From: Anas platyrhynchos | Lineage: Eukaryota; Chordata; Aves; Anseriformes; Anatidae | Direction: 5' to 3' | DNA length: 64,000 nucleotides | Assembly: GCF_047663525.1 (NCBI RefSeq) | Contig: NC_092593.1 | Coordinates: forward strand, 22,429,501-22,493,500 | In this document: positions 12,580 to 27,100 of the stretch, one piece after another | Layout: each line of letters starts with the position of its first letter | Position numbering within the stretch: the stretch's first letter is position 1 | Translations under genes and position numbers: made by a program | Notes under the pieces: model-generated | The model's input: only the letters and a program-made list of their open reading frames with translations | What the model was told of the DNA's origin: nothing | Databases searched by the model: none

Positions 12580-15500
12580 AAATTTAACAAGTTCCATCTA
12601 TAAATAGAATGGCATTAGATGGTGTTACTCCAGCAAGGGTGGTAGCCTGTAGATAAGAATTTTTAATGTTTCCTTCTGTTCTGATGAGAAGTAGAAACTG
12701 GACATAGAGAGGAACAATATATTAGATGAATGGCAAAGTGGGCTCCAAAATCCTTTGTAACTTCAGTAACCATCAGACTCACAATTCTAGCACTAAACTG
12801 TAATAAAGGCTAGAGAAGAACTTAAGCACAATAAATTTCCTTCTCAATGAGCATAAGTAATTAACTAATATTGCAGAGACTGAGACTGAAAAGAAACCTC
12901 CTAGGTACACTACTATCAAAATGTAAAACAAACTTTGGATTTTTGCTTAGTAACAAAAACATTCCAACATTCACAGTTCCCATCTTCTGAAGAAAAAAAA
13001 TCTTCGGGAGACATTTACTTCATTATCAGGGTTAAAAAGGACACCACTCAGCAGTGCATAAGTTTTTTGTTCCCTATACCCATGTATTCCGGAGGCTTAT
13101 TCAGCTCTCAAAGAACAGCAATTACTGTGCCAAAACTCAAGAATAAAGCCTATTCAAACTCTCACTTGAGTTTACCTCTGCTTTAAACCATAGTTACCTG
13201 GCCCTAGAGCTTAAAGCTTGCCTATTGCTTCCACTCGGCAGTGACATAATTAATTTACTGATTAGCAAAGACAAAGGCTAACTCACTGGAGTGTTGACAG
13301 TTTTCCAGCACCTTTTCCAGTACTCACCCACGTGCCTAGGAAAGCAGACTCACTCTTCCATGGGAGACAAAGCAGTAGAGCATGCTGCAAGCAGATCTGA
13401 GGTACAAACAGTAAGTTTTGTTCATACTTGCACACCAAAAGAAAACAACAGTAATAAAACAGGTGATGAGGGTGATTTTACAGTGTGACTTCCTAGGTCT
13501 TAGAGAGAGACTAATGTTACGCTCAAGTAAGAATGACGACAGACATCTTGCAGAATTCCTCTGCAATGCTTTAGGACATTTTTATCCTCTGCTATCCATC
13601 TTTAGCTTCACAGGTTATTGACATTCCAGTATTAATTTTATTTGCCTAAGTGAAAATCCTTATTAGTTTCAGCAGTTTCCCACAGCAGACCAAATACAGC
13701 ATCAACAGGGTTATGAAATTTAGACAGCAGCTGTTACATGTGTGCTCAGTTTCTGCTTGCAGGTAAAAGCTGCTGTAAGTAGGGAAGAAATCTATCACTC
13801 TGCTGCTTCTGCTCATATCATCTATAACAAAAAGTCTGAAGTAAAATAAAGCTAACCATCCTCTGAAAAACTCTATTCTCCTGTAACATAAACATTGTAT
13901 TTTCATATGAAGACAAACTAGTGATAAGCAAATTTGTATGCATCCCCTGAAACATCTGGTAATCTCCTTCCCCTTTCAAGGTGGTGGACTGAATGCTCAG
14001 AAGTAAAAATTAAAAGAAAGACAGCAAATTACCTAAGACGAATTACCTGTTATTTTTTTTCCAATTTGATATTCTAAAATTGAAACATGATGCAGATACG
14101 GTCTTGCTAAGAAAAAATACTTCAGTTTCAGCAAGGATTTTGCTAAAAGTGGGCAGAGGAATGCTATTTTCACAAATATGTGTTTGAAAAATCTCCTATG
14201 CAGTGCCTTACTGAAAATCAAGAGCCCCCACAACATTTTATGAAAACATGAAAACAAGCTTTAGTTAATGCAATAAAATGTTTCACATGGCAGTGTCTGC
14301 AACTTTAATTTGAAAGCTTTCATATTTTTTTTGCTTTAATATACCAGAATCACTGAAAGTTAATTCAAAGTTTAACTAAATTGAACTACTCCAAGTATTT
14401 TATTCAACTTTACTTACTCTAACAAATCATAAAAAAGAAGAATTCAGTATGAACTGTTATCTACTCAATATCATACAGGAATACATCTTGATTGTATAAC
14501 ACTAACTAGTTTAATGTGTGCAGGAAGTTAGTTTCAAACTCTGATAGCTTAGCAGTCAAATGTTTGTACACATAAGCAAAGAACCTTAACTTTTTTAACA
14601 GGTATCAAATAGTTTTACTAACAGAAAGAAAAAATCCTAAGAAAAACTGAAGCAAAATGTATTAAAAAAATCTGTAAGACAATAGTGTTTAATTACTTCA
14701 AGGTGAATTTTGACACGTCATAAAGATAAGAAAGCAGCCTCGCTTAACAGAAGCGACACAGCCAAGCTACAGCTGCATACACAAAGCCGCTATGATTCCC
14801 AGTGCACAGAATGTACGTGCAGAGGAGCTGAAATGCAACTCATACTCTGCTCACTGAAACGCTGGAGCAATGGAGTGTGGCTAAGAGATATCATCATATG
14901 CCTCCTCTTCATAGCAGCTACTTCCACGAGCAGTAAGTAAGATTTCTTCGAAAAGACAGAAAAAAATGCCTCATGCCTCAAGTATATAAAGCTACAGAAA
15001 GATTAGCACCTTTATACAGAAAATGCTTTTCTTTTATTATTACTAAACAGAAGGTCAAAAAATGAGCTCAAAGGACACAAGAATGACCATTTTAACTAAA
15101 TACTTTTTTTTTAATCACCATTTCTATTTTTACAAGAAAAGCAAAACAGTGGAGTTATTACTCTGAGTTCCCAATAACCTTCTTGATGATAAAAATAAAG
15201 CCAAGTAACTTGATTTTTTATCTTGAGCAAAAGTCATTATGAGTATCACCAGATTCAGTTTTGGTTAGTGTTTGTATCAAATACGAATGCAGGACTTGCT
15301 GCTCAAGTGACTGGTATCTATACAAGCTTTAAATGATGGCAAATTGGTTTGTGAGTTATGTAAAACCATGAACAAGCAAAACCAGGGGGTGTACAAAATG
15401 ATTCCAACTATAACAGACATAAAACTGGGGTCAAAGCAATTAAAGCTTTCAGAAAGCTGTTCATATTGGTCACACCAACCACTTGTACCAGATGGCAGCT

Positions 15501-18500
15501 GACATTTACCCAGCTTTGTGGCCCTTTCACTCTTGTCACGAAGACTGACGTTTCACGGACTGCCAGTTACCCAACTCCCTAATATTTAGTTTCACCAAGG
15601 CCCTTTAAATTCAAGGAGCAGGCAGGACAGGGCTCAGACAAGTTGTGGGGAAGGCCTGTTGTCCCCTCCCCACTCCATCCTGGCCCCAAAGGGACAGATG
15701 GATTGCTGGGCATGGGCGAGCTGCAGCTCCTCATCTCCTCCATAAAAGCAGGGGCTGCCCGCCCTGCTCAGAGCACTGGGCATTGGATGCCACATTTTTA
15801 TTTATTAGAACAGAGCATTTCATAGAGAAGTATTTTTACAGATGGATTTCCTTCCGATTTCTGTACCTTTGAAGAGAAAGACTGGATTTCATTAAAGCAA
15901 ATAAAAATAAGAGAAGGATGTGGAACACATTTCCTGGAAAACTAGGACCCGGGGGTATCAGTGGGAGAAGCAGCTCAAAACCACCAAAAGCTCTGGCTGC
16001 TTAGCACCCAGAACACTCAAAACTTGATGGAGCCGTAGCAGGGACTAAATATTGACAACTTCCATTTCCTTGCTAAAACGTTATCTAAGAGTGAGTCCTA
16101 CATTTGCACTTGTGACAGGGTCGCTATTTTTAATCCGCCTTACAAAGAAAAGTCATTTTCTACAAGTACCTGTGACTGATCTGCCATAAAAGTTGAAAGT
16201 AGTTGAAGGCATACAACTGGGGAAGAAACACTATTACAACCTTCAAACAGTCTGTCTTATGCCACCATGAAAATGCTTCTGCCTCAGTTAAACCATAAAT
16301 CCACCTGAAACGTGGAAAACAGAACTGAGAGAGAAATATTTCAAAACAACAAAGCTCAGAGGATGAACAAAGTTTTAACTAGTCTAAAGTGTGTGTTATC
16401 ATGGTGCTAATGTTGTAAATGCCATTATCCAGGACAGAAAAAAAAAAGAAACTTAGAATTAAAGCCCATGTTCACTCAACTAATAATAAGCGAATACATC
16501 TGCTTGAACAAAAGTTTTCATACTTTGATTCAGCCAAAAATAAAATATAACCCTATTTCCCTCAAAAAAAAAACAACAAAAAAAACCTGGGATAGCCTCT
16601 GAAATAAACAAACAAATAAGTGTTGATATCAAATTGTTTACCTCAAAGTATTCATTTTTAGTTTGTGCACTTTATTAGAAAAAAAATGTAGTAAGTTTTA
16701 AAGGAAAGAAAAACATACAGTTCTACTCTGTATGGGAAAACTTGTTTGCTGAGCTAAGAGAACCCACTCCATATTGTTACTAATCACACAAAAATACAGC
16801 AGTACTCTCTAACACGTTACCTGGCTTTACTTACCCTATTACCCTACCATATGTTGTTCTCACACATTGTTGCTCCTTCAGTATATATATTTGAAGAGTA
16901 GTTTACGCATAAAAACATTTTCCTTGAATTCATAAACACCATGCCTCCCAGTGAAAGTAACAAGTGTATCTAGGATATGGAAATCAGAAGCCTGAAAATC
17001 CATAACCACTTAAAGGTGGGGTTACTTTCCTTTTTCAAAATGAAATAAAGTAACACATTAAGCAGACATAAATCTTCTGTTTAGCTTTATGTTACGCAAG
17101 AAACAGTGTAGGTAAATGTCTCACACATCTTCCACAGTTTCAACAGAAACGTAATCTCAATTATTCTAAGAGCACTAGAGCTGCAGCTCACCTACGTGCC
17201 CTGCGGTGGACTAAGTGATAGGCAATGATCTTCTTCAAAAACCTTCTCTTAGCACAGAATAAACATCATTGAATCCTGTTGTGGGAGCTAAAAACCACAA
17301 ACAGACCCTTTTGTCCTTAAGAAAGCAAAAATTCAACATATTCTTAGTGAATAAAGAAAAACAGGATCAAAACCATTAGCCTAGGACTATAAAGTACCTT
17401 CAGTGAGATTCCAGAAGCTCATTACACTCAAACCGCTCTCCATTCCTAGCTACCCATTTCCTCACCTGTCATTACCTTAATTAACACAACCTGAGTGAGC
17501 TTTTTGTAAAAACTCCAACTGAACCAAGCCTAGAAAAACAGCCAGGCACACATCCATCTAAATTCTTGGGATCATCTGACTCTGCTACCTCTGATTATAG
17601 TCCAAGAACTGTTTTTACCCGGTAAAATAATGTGCTTCAGGACAGCAATAAAGGTGCTCCGTAAGTTATATTATGGAATCAGACACTGACATTTAAAAAA
17701 AAAAATAAAGTCTTCATTGTTGGGAAAATAACATGAAGACTCAAATAATGCGATCTGGTAGACAGCATTAGTTTTAAAGCCTTTTTTCTGAAACAAAAAA
17801 CAACCAACCAAACAAAAAACTGTTGTTTCCCAAGCCAGTCTAGCACACAATTACTTTGGTAGCAGCTGGAGTTAGTAACGCTCACTCCATCTCTTGAAGT
17901 CAAGTTCCTAGGACAATAAGCGAACAGGAAGTTTTCAGAAGATTCCCACTGGCATCTGAGTTCTGCAAATCACAGAAGAGGAGGAAAAGATCAACACCCT
18001 GCCACCTCACACCGCACTACTTCGGTACATCCGTAGTCAGTCCAGGAGTCCACAGAGAGCCCACACAGCAGGATGTAATCAGCATCTTTTCCTACTATAA
18101 ACCTAAATTAAAAGAAACAAACTCAGTGCAAAGGACAATCCTTTTGACTGGAGCCCATCAATACCAAGACGAAATGACTCTACCCAGATCTGGATAAAAA
18201 GCTATTTATAACCATGGGAAATCCAGTTTTTCTTGTCAGGATTAACACATTCCACACAATGAAAGTTATGTTTGTGTCAGATCTGCAAAGTCACCACTAC
18301 CTACCTTTCCTAGTTTTTCAGAGAAATGTAATGAATACGCGAATAACAGCCAGTAAGCCTAAAACCCAAACTGATGTAGATAACAACATGCTCAGCCTGA
18401 CACTAGCAGCACTCCAGCTTGAGCGTGGTCTGCCACACTTCTCAGTGTCAGGGTAACACACAACGCCATTTGCCTAACCAACCTTTCTTCAATACATTCA

Positions 18501-20991
18501 GGCACACAGACCTTGAAGTGCATGGCACAAGCCTCACAGTGACCTGCTTTTAACTTTCTGCTTGACACCCAGAAAGAAGAAAAAACACAGTTCTCTGAAG
18601 GGCTCTGCTTCACACACTGCCCATTAACAGCAGCAGGATAAGGACTGGGAGCAATAGTTGCAGTGCTCAAAGGTAAGTTTGTTCCAGATCAACAACTGAA
18701 CACTACATTTTTTATGCTTTGAAACAGAATGACCCAAAAGTTTACATAATCTCCCTGATGACTGTTTTGTTCTGATTCCTACCTGAAAATCCCGTATAAA
18801 ACAGCTTAGCAGCTTTTTAGTCAGTCCTGCTTACTTCCCCAGATCACTTCTTAGTACACCTCTTCTTATGAGTGTTTTGTCATTCCCATCATCTCTTAAC
18901 CTTCAGGAACACCTTTCCAGCTTGCTGGTGTACAAGGCCTCACCTACCAGATCACAGCCTCTTCCCGTGTAGTAGAAGCAACCTGTCCAGATTCCTTTCA
19001 AGTCAGCTTCTATGCTACTGCAAAAATCCAGTGCCTGCCAGCTGGGCTCAAAACTGACAGCCAGTCCCTGGGCACTGGCTCCCAAAGACAGACAGCTGAT
19101 TAAGGATTTAGACCGAACTCTGATAAAAGCCAACAAAAAAGCTCCATCTTCCCAGGATCTGTAATATTTAAGGATTCGCGATACAGTTTAGGTAGTTTAT
19201 GAAATCTGACAGAAATAGTGCCAACCCCACATATGCCACAGACTCCTAAGAAAGAATTTTTAGAATAGAAATAATTGTGAAAGGTAGTTGAGTGTAAATA
19301 ACATTAAAACATATAAAAAGGGTTTACACACATAATTTGACATGGTATGTAGAACACTTCACTGAGTCATACATTTTGACTTAAGTTTGGGTTGTGTAAA
19401 CAACAGTTTCTTATTTTTAATTTACTAGGGAGGTTATTACTAGCTTTTAGTACCAAATCTTCACTTTAACAGTACTATGGGAAAATGAAGTTAGAAAGTA
19501 TGCCGTTTGCAAGAAGAAGAAAGTAGTCAGCCAGACTAATTTGCATTAACTTTGTTTTATTTTATTAACTGTTAGCTCTAACAACCATAAATATTCTTTG
19601 GAAAGATCTTCATGTTTATGGGCAATTAATACAATTTTACAACAATTCACGACTAGCTGGCATTCTAACTAAAATGTGTCTAGCAAGAGCAGTATAAGAG
19701 GAGGGATAAGATTTAAAAAAAAAGAAAATGAAAAAAGTGCTATTTAAAAAGTGATTCTAGTATCTTTTTTGATCCAAAAGACTGAAGAAAAAGAGCAATA
19801 ACCATTTCACAACCATTATATTTCAGAATCCCAAAAAGAAACTGAAACATATATCAAGTAAATGCAAGACTAGATTAAGAGACAGATTTTAATACAAAGA
19901 ATACAAAGTATCCGAATGGTCCAATTGCTTTTTCAATCCCCCAAAGAAAAGCACAAAGGGCATTAACCCTTATAATAGCTGTCAGAGACAAACACATAAC
20001 ATTATTCAATATATACATTAAAAAGCATCTTCTCCACTGGATCAATTTGTTCCATAACAAGCATCTATGATATAAATACTGAAACAGAACAAGTCTAAAC
20101 AGGTTATCACTTATTCTTAACTGGCACCAGACAAAACTGTAATTACAAACCCAGGACAGCAATGGATTTGGAGAGACTCATCTCCCCTTTCTTCTAGGGA
20201 AATTGTAGAAATGGTTGTTAGGTAGTCCTAACACGAGCATTTACAATATATTGATGTATTAGTACCACCTTCACATACGGATCTAGTTCCTGAAGTGATG
20301 CAGAAATTCAACAGATTATTTCACTTTATCCCAGTGAAGATCTGTCCTCACCTTTTCAGAACACTTCAAATACTGGTCATTACTTAGCTGCAATCATTAT
20401 CCCATGGCTTTCTATTCTACTCAAAGTATATGTCATATGACTTAGGGAGAAAACAGTAGTACTAGATATACATATGGCCAAGTTCTCAAAGGTGAGATAA
20501 TTCATTCTGTACCACCCTCCCCCCCACTTACTTAAAGATGGTTTCCAGGCAAACACTTTGGAGAAAGGCCTAGGTTCCCCAGAGCACATCCTATTTTTCA
20601 GCAGTAAAAGCCTAAGAACACAATACACTTGCCTCCGAAGTTTGTTCCACTTGATTTAAAACCAGAGTACCACTATTCCGTACCAAATTTCTGTCTACGT
20701 ATTCCTGATGCACAACAAATTGTACCCAACTTACCTGTTCATCAGCCATATAATTAACTGTAAAGGCATGTCAGCTCACTGCTCTGCATAAACATGCTTC
20801 AAATCTCAACTTCACGGGAACACGGGTTCTCACCATCTAAATCATTACTGTAATATAGCAATCGCCAAATTTTATGACTAAGCTGAATGGTAAAAGTGAT
20901 TTTTTAATGGATATTTGGTTCTACAGTTCTTGAAGTACAACAGTGCTGTCCTGTAAGCTACAGGTAGAACATATAAATGGAGTTTACATAC

Positions 20992-21119
20992 GCATCAGAT
21001 GAAAGATCCCATCGCAGGCATTAATATGAGACAAAAAGGCATTTCCTAAGCCTTGGCCAGTATGGGCTCCTTTCACAAGGCCAGCAATATCCACTACATT
21101 CAGAAAGGCTGGAATTTTG
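20992..21119 (-). CDS. OLA1: OLA1 coding exon (third coding exon), Obg-like ATPase 1
   Basis: This 128-bp exon encodes residues 82 (last base) to 125 (first base): [14 protein letters not shown] and onward through [20 protein letters not shown]. It contains the G3/Walker B motif D92-x-x-G95, which in Obg-family proteins contacts the Mg2+ and the gamma phosphate. The [11 protein letters not shown] segment is the conserved stretch after switch II; OLA1 lacks the catalytic glutamine of classical GTPases. The acceptor is TCTTTCAG and the donor GTATGT, both canonical. The phases (1 nt in, 1 nt out) join exactly with the preceding exon. A Met at residue 124 replaces the Thr I recall in the mammalian HLTR motif. 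This is the last OLA1 exon visible before the left edge. Confidence 0.96.
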
Positions 21120-24100
21120 CTGAAAGATAGAAGTTGAAAGTTTCATTGTTGAGGCATATCAGCAAAAACATTTGGCACAGAAATAAGTTAAGAATATGAA
21201 AATGCATTCCCCTTTTCCAGAAAAAGATGCACATGACAGTATCTTTCTTCTCCATTTAACTTGCAATGTATAAAAGACAAGATTCCCTCCTCCCTCGAGT
21301 AAAACAACAACCATTCTTTAATTTGTCATAGTTCATGGAAAATGAAAACACTTTTTTTTTTTTTTGACAATGTGGAATCATAATGACATCTATACAAATA
21401 ACCAACCAGGCCTGAAATGCTGAAATAAGACACCTGTAATGAGCAGTTTTCATAGTACCAAAGGGATAAAACTCATACGTGGTTATCACGCTCTGCTGTT
21501 TTCACCTCTATGGTTACTGTTTAGTTAAGTTAAGCGACTTCGTCAGAAGACAAGGGCATTTTTTGAAGTGTTGGTTAAAACCAGTAGTTTTAACTAGTAG
21601 TAGTGGTGGTCAGGGTTACACAAACAATTTGAAAGAAGGCAGAAAACAAATTTAGATGAAGCTGAGAGTTGAATGGACACAGCTGTGACATTTTACACCA
21701 AGTACATTCAAACCAAAATTACTTCTCAAAATCCATCTTGGGAAAACAACAATTAAAACTCTGATAATGTGTCAACTAAAAGCACAGTCTACATAAATGA
21801 CCATGCCATCATTTACAACTGCAGAGAGAAAATAATGCTGAAATGGTGCAAATTCCTCACTTGCGAAAGACAAGAAACAGCACACCACAGGCATCAAGAT
21901 TTCCAACTTGAAGGCTTCAAAATACATAAACAAAAGGAACAGTACTTAATTTCCAAACACCGTAAATTATCACCAACTATATTTCACTAGCATGATGCTT
22001 AGATAAATACAACACTTCACTGTCCTACTAATATTCAAGTACAATGAAAAATGCCCAAATATAATGCCCATGACTAAATGCTTTAGTAATGTTGATGAAA
22101 AGGGTGTGACTAAAGCTATGAAGTCTATCCCATTTTTGTTTTCAATATTCCTCTTACACTTCACAAGAAAAATGTGGGATGCTTGTGTGTTTCTTTTTTG
22201 TGTGCATGTGTGTTTTTGTTTGTTCTTGTTTTTGTTTCTGTTGTTTTGTTTTTTCGCCTCCTCCAAATAAACAAACATTACAGTACAGGATCTGGACAAA
22301 ATCTTTTTCTTTGCCAAGGTAAAGTTCAAAGCACTACTATACCCACCAGCTGTAATAAATTGGGAACTTAACAATGCATTCCATGTTATCAATACCTTTG
22401 TGACACGATTAGAGACAAGCCATAATATAACACAACATTCAAAAGGGTGAGATTAGAAAATATGCAAGAAAATGTTTACAACATAGAATGAGTTGCTTAT
22501 AGTTCTTATAAATACCTTCAGAAGTAAACAAACTTTGAAAGCTTCACATTTTTGTCCCGCTATGGTTTTCTTAGAAAATTCTATCGATTTTTTTTTAATT
22601 ACTAGTACACAAATTCAAATGGAAGCAGCTAATCAGTCATCATTAAGGAACTACCAAGAATAACACACATTCTGAAGGTAAAAACCAATAACCCCATGAA
22701 TGCATTAAGCTACCGATTCCTCCCACCTGACAGAGGTGCACAGCTAATAAAACCTTCACAAGAAACAGCAGCAACTTCCCTGAGAGAATTTTGTTAGAAT
22801 TCGTTGCTTTTTGACAAGAAGTTAAGTCAGCAGCAAGGCAGAAAAATTATACTTTTTAAAGCATTTTTCCATTGTAATTTCAAATCTTACTATAAGAAAA
22901 ACAAAGGCAGTGTTAGAAATGTTCTCTTTCAATACTCGCCTCTAATTGTTCCGGCAGGATTAGCTTCCTGGCCAGCCATCAGAAGAATTCACACTTTCGC
23001 TAGAGATGGCACATTAGAGCAGGACAAACACCTTCATATGCAGATAGGCTACTGTCACCAGAATCGGCCTCATTTGCCAGAGAATGAATGCAAAACTCCA
23101 GCATATTTATTTCATAGTTGGCTAATACAAGCGAGAGACCTTTGAAGATGAAGTAGCTGGGTTTCCAAGATGTTTTCTCATCTTCATCTCGGGTATCAAA
23201 AAGCTGACAACCCAAGCAAAGTAAAACAATCACCATTGTTGGTGGCCCATTTCCTAAGCCTAAATCTTTATATCATCGTAGGAAGATGAAGACTGAGGAA
23301 AGCAGAAAAAGGCATTCCAAACTATGCTCTGAAAGACAATTAACGTCATGAAACTAAACAACCTGCAATTTGTTGTACATACTATTTGTTCCAAAATTTG
23401 AGGGGAGAAGGCATACATTTATTTTGCAGGTTTCCACAAGTAATTGTTTAGCACAACTAAGTGTTTAGTTGCAAACTGTTGCAGGCAACACACACCTAAA
23501 GCTTTGGCTTCAGATTAAAACATACCTATCCAAAATGCTGCTTCTCTCCCTGTGTTTTTATTCTTCTCCAATGACAATGCCCTAATAATTTCTTTGCAGC
23601 ATTTACTGCAGTTTACTGAAATCTCACACCCACCAGGATACCCTGAAAAACCAACCAAAAGCTTCAGCCAATTTTATAACGCAGCAGTTTTCCAACAAGC
23701 CTGGGTGATGATTCTTGTAACGCTTACTTTGTGCTCATTCCCTGAATGGTTCAATACACTTCTCTCAACTCAGGCTCTACCAGGTCCAAGATCCCACACA
23801 GCAAAAAAAGGTCAGATTCTTTTCCCTTTGGTAAAAAGAAATGTTACTAACTCCTGGTTCCAGTACGGGCTCTTCTTCCTTTAAAAGCTTTCATTTGAAA
23901 TCTGTTAGAAAAGAGAAATTCTACTTCCTTCCTGAGCATTCCTATAGCTTAAGCAGGAGTCATCCGTTAACACTTCACAAATTACAAGAAGTAGCAATGC
24001 AGATGACCATCTACATTGTGAGAACTTCTCAGAAATCCAGAGTCCTCTGTCCTCACTATTATTTTCAGCTTATTTCCAAACACAACGGAGCAGTACAGTC

Positions 24101-27100
24101 CCTGCGTCTTCCAGGAGATTGTACTAACACTGCTACTGCAGTCGACCTTGCAAGAAGTTCTCACAGGGTAAAAACATCTCACAAGGTAATTAAAGAAACT
24201 ATCTTTTGAAAAATTGGGTATTGCAGATGAACTCTGGTAATTTCTACACAGGAACTATTTCATGAAAAACATCTTCTCCGTGGTACTAACTTGAACCTAA
24301 CAGTACAGGAACCAGAAATGAAAAAATCTGCTAATTAAATTTCACCTTTGTAAATTATAAAAAAAAAATAGTAGAAGATTCAGTGCAGATTGAGACACAT
24401 GCTCATATGCTATTCAGTAAGTAATTACACCACTGAAATACATCTAATCAAATTTTGCCTCTCACACCAGGCAGAAAAGATGGCACAAACTCCCACCACT
24501 TAAGATTTTTCATTCACTGCTGGCAAGTTTTTTACATGCAAGTTAACTTACAGCAGCCAGATCTCACTGAAGAGTTATCAAACTGAGCGATACCCAGAGA
24601 AGAAGCACGCTAACAGCACGGTGTGCTTGCCGCTTCAGGCCAGAAGTTTTCTGTAAAACTGGGATTCTCTTATAGATGCTGACATACCAGGGTTACAGCC
24701 AGCTAAGTTATTCATGCTTCACTTTGGAATTATAGGTGAAGTTTTCATTTACATTAATGCTATTTTTGAACCTGGAGGAGGCCCCATATGATGTCAAAGA
24801 GTCCCACTGCTGATCTAACAAGCAGTTTCCACCAAATGATTAAAGTATTTTTACTCCAAAACTTGATCAAGTACCCAAATACCTTACCCTGCAATACAGT
24901 CAAGAGAACTTTTATTTAATATTACACCAGACTTTTATGACCCAGACAACAATGGAAGTTACTGCTCAGATTTAGTTCAGTCACTACCACTCGAGCACTG
25001 TAGATCTGAATGCATGAATTTTAACAATCTACAACGTAATAGGGTTTTTTTTATAGGCAATTTACTGCCAAAAAAAAAAAAAAAAGAGATCCTAAAGGAT
25101 AATGCTAGAGTTAAAGAGGGCTAGTTGTACTTCACATATTATTCCCCTGTGAGATAACAAGGATTGCTTTAAAATTTAAGTTGAAAAAGACATCCAGGAG
25201 AGATTTAAAACAGCCTAAATTAAACAGAAATGTTTGTAGTTGCAATAAATGCTGTTTTGTGAATACAACTGTGCCACACAATGCATCTACTTACAGCTGC
25301 AAACACACCAGGAATTGAATGAATACTGCTAACCTGAGAAAGGATGGACCAAACAAATTACTTATATTTTACTCATTCCTGCTTATAATCTGATTTGATT
25401 TTAAGCAGAGCAGGAAGCAGAAGCCTAGACTTTAAAATCTTTTTCTGTTAAAATATTATCTGCAGTTAACAGATCAATTGTTTCTGGATTTCAATTCCCA
25501 ATTTTCAAGGCAGGAGCTACCTGCCAAGATGAACACCTTTTCTATTTTAAAATTAGTGGATACCGTTGTTTCCTACCTGGTTAAGATTCAGGAAAAAGAA
25601 TACATATTTCTGCTTTTGTTCCTAAACGGATTATCTTCCAACAAAGATAATCTTTTTCCAATTGCTAAACTGAAACTAATTCAATCATTAGTCAGTCAAG
25701 CCTTGCCTGAAAGTACCCATATTGGGGGAACGGAGGTAGGAGAACAAAACAAAACCTCACCTTTCCTCTCTGGAAAAGCTAGATGTTAGCACAACATAAA
25801 AACCGTGAGTTTTCACCGAGCATGGTTCAGTCAGTACACCTAGATCTAATACGTACAACTTTACCTTTATGTCATTGCCTCTAAATTGTTGCCTACAATT
25901 CATTTAATTTGCAAACATTTACATTTCCAGTAAGTAACACCAGCCAGCTGTCAGTGGGGGCTAGCACACCAGCCCCACTCCAGTGGATGCTTTAATCTCG
26001 TGGCAATGGGAATGGATCCTCAAAAGCAACAAACGGTACCTGGAGAGCCCCGCTCCTCCTCTGGTGGCAGAGCAGCCGCAACCCAGACCAGTGCTATTCT
26101 TGCAGCAGGGCCCACCCCTCCCTGGCAGAAGCGATGTCCTCCCAGCATCCAGGTGACAATGCCTGCCAGCTTGGCCCAGTCATGCTCACCACACCTGCGG
26201 GAGCCCAGCACAAGCAGGCAGGTGAGGTTTTTGACTGCTGCTGCTCTGCATGGCTGCTGCTCGTGCTGAGCAAAGAGGCTCTCAGGAGTGCTGGACTCCA
26301 AGCATCCAGACAAAATCGCTTTGGCCTGTCATACGTTACTTACAACAAAGCCCTCTTCCCTCCTACCCCCATACAATGACTGCAGTTCTGTCGTGACTAA
26401 GTGTAGCATATAAGAAATAAAAACATCAGTGCTTTAAACTGTACGAGACAAAATCTTCAGGCATTAGGGCAAATGAGGCTGGTTTAACGAGTACTTAATG
26501 TCTATATGACATTTCTGCATGCACAGATTGATTACTTTTACTAATCTAAACACGTAGAAAATTAACACTGAACATCTTACATAAAGATGAAGAAAGAAAT
26601 CAAGACTATTCAAGAGAAATTAAGGAATTTAAATTACAATTTAAATGTAAATTAAATTGTGTATCTTCATGACCACGGCCACATCTCCTTGAGTTAGTTC
26701 CAACCAGATAAACACAAACAGTCCAAGGAGCATTACCTCAGTCTACTGTGCTACTGAATTACTGCCTTTTTTTTTTTTTGCTTGTTACAGTGAAATATTA
26801 AAGAGAGAAAAGCATAATAACAGAATTCAGAGGAGCTACTCACTAATCCCCGTATCCATTTAAGTAATCCAATAACAATGTCCAGTAATATTAAAGGGAA
26901 GGGGTTTTGTGTGTTCTCTCTCCAGACAGCTTCTGAGTGTGACACCATGCATTCCTTCTAAGAAGAGATGGCCAAAGAAGGTGAGGAGGAAGAGCTCGTT
27001 CTCTTTGTCACTTCAACTACTGATTTAGAAGTAGCCAGTCATAGTTAAATGAGAAGAAACAGAGTGTTTATGTGGCCAAGCAGTGATATTATTACAATTT

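Larger units (their letters stand above)
1..20991 (-). other. OLA1: OLA1 intron 4 (partial): mostly unique AT-rich DNA
   Basis: No exon was recognised in this 21-kb stretch. It is AT-rich with many short A or T runs. GC-richer patches of unknown origin lie at about 3400-3700, 11560-11700 and 15600-15780; their open frames on both strands show no known domain and look like chance. Listed separately are a composite CR1 element (8305-9390), a tRNA-like SINE (12509-12579), an AT microsatellite and purine or TTTG tracts. A small undetected exon cannot be excluded, because exons were found here only by recognising OLA1 protein motifs. Confidence 0.8.
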
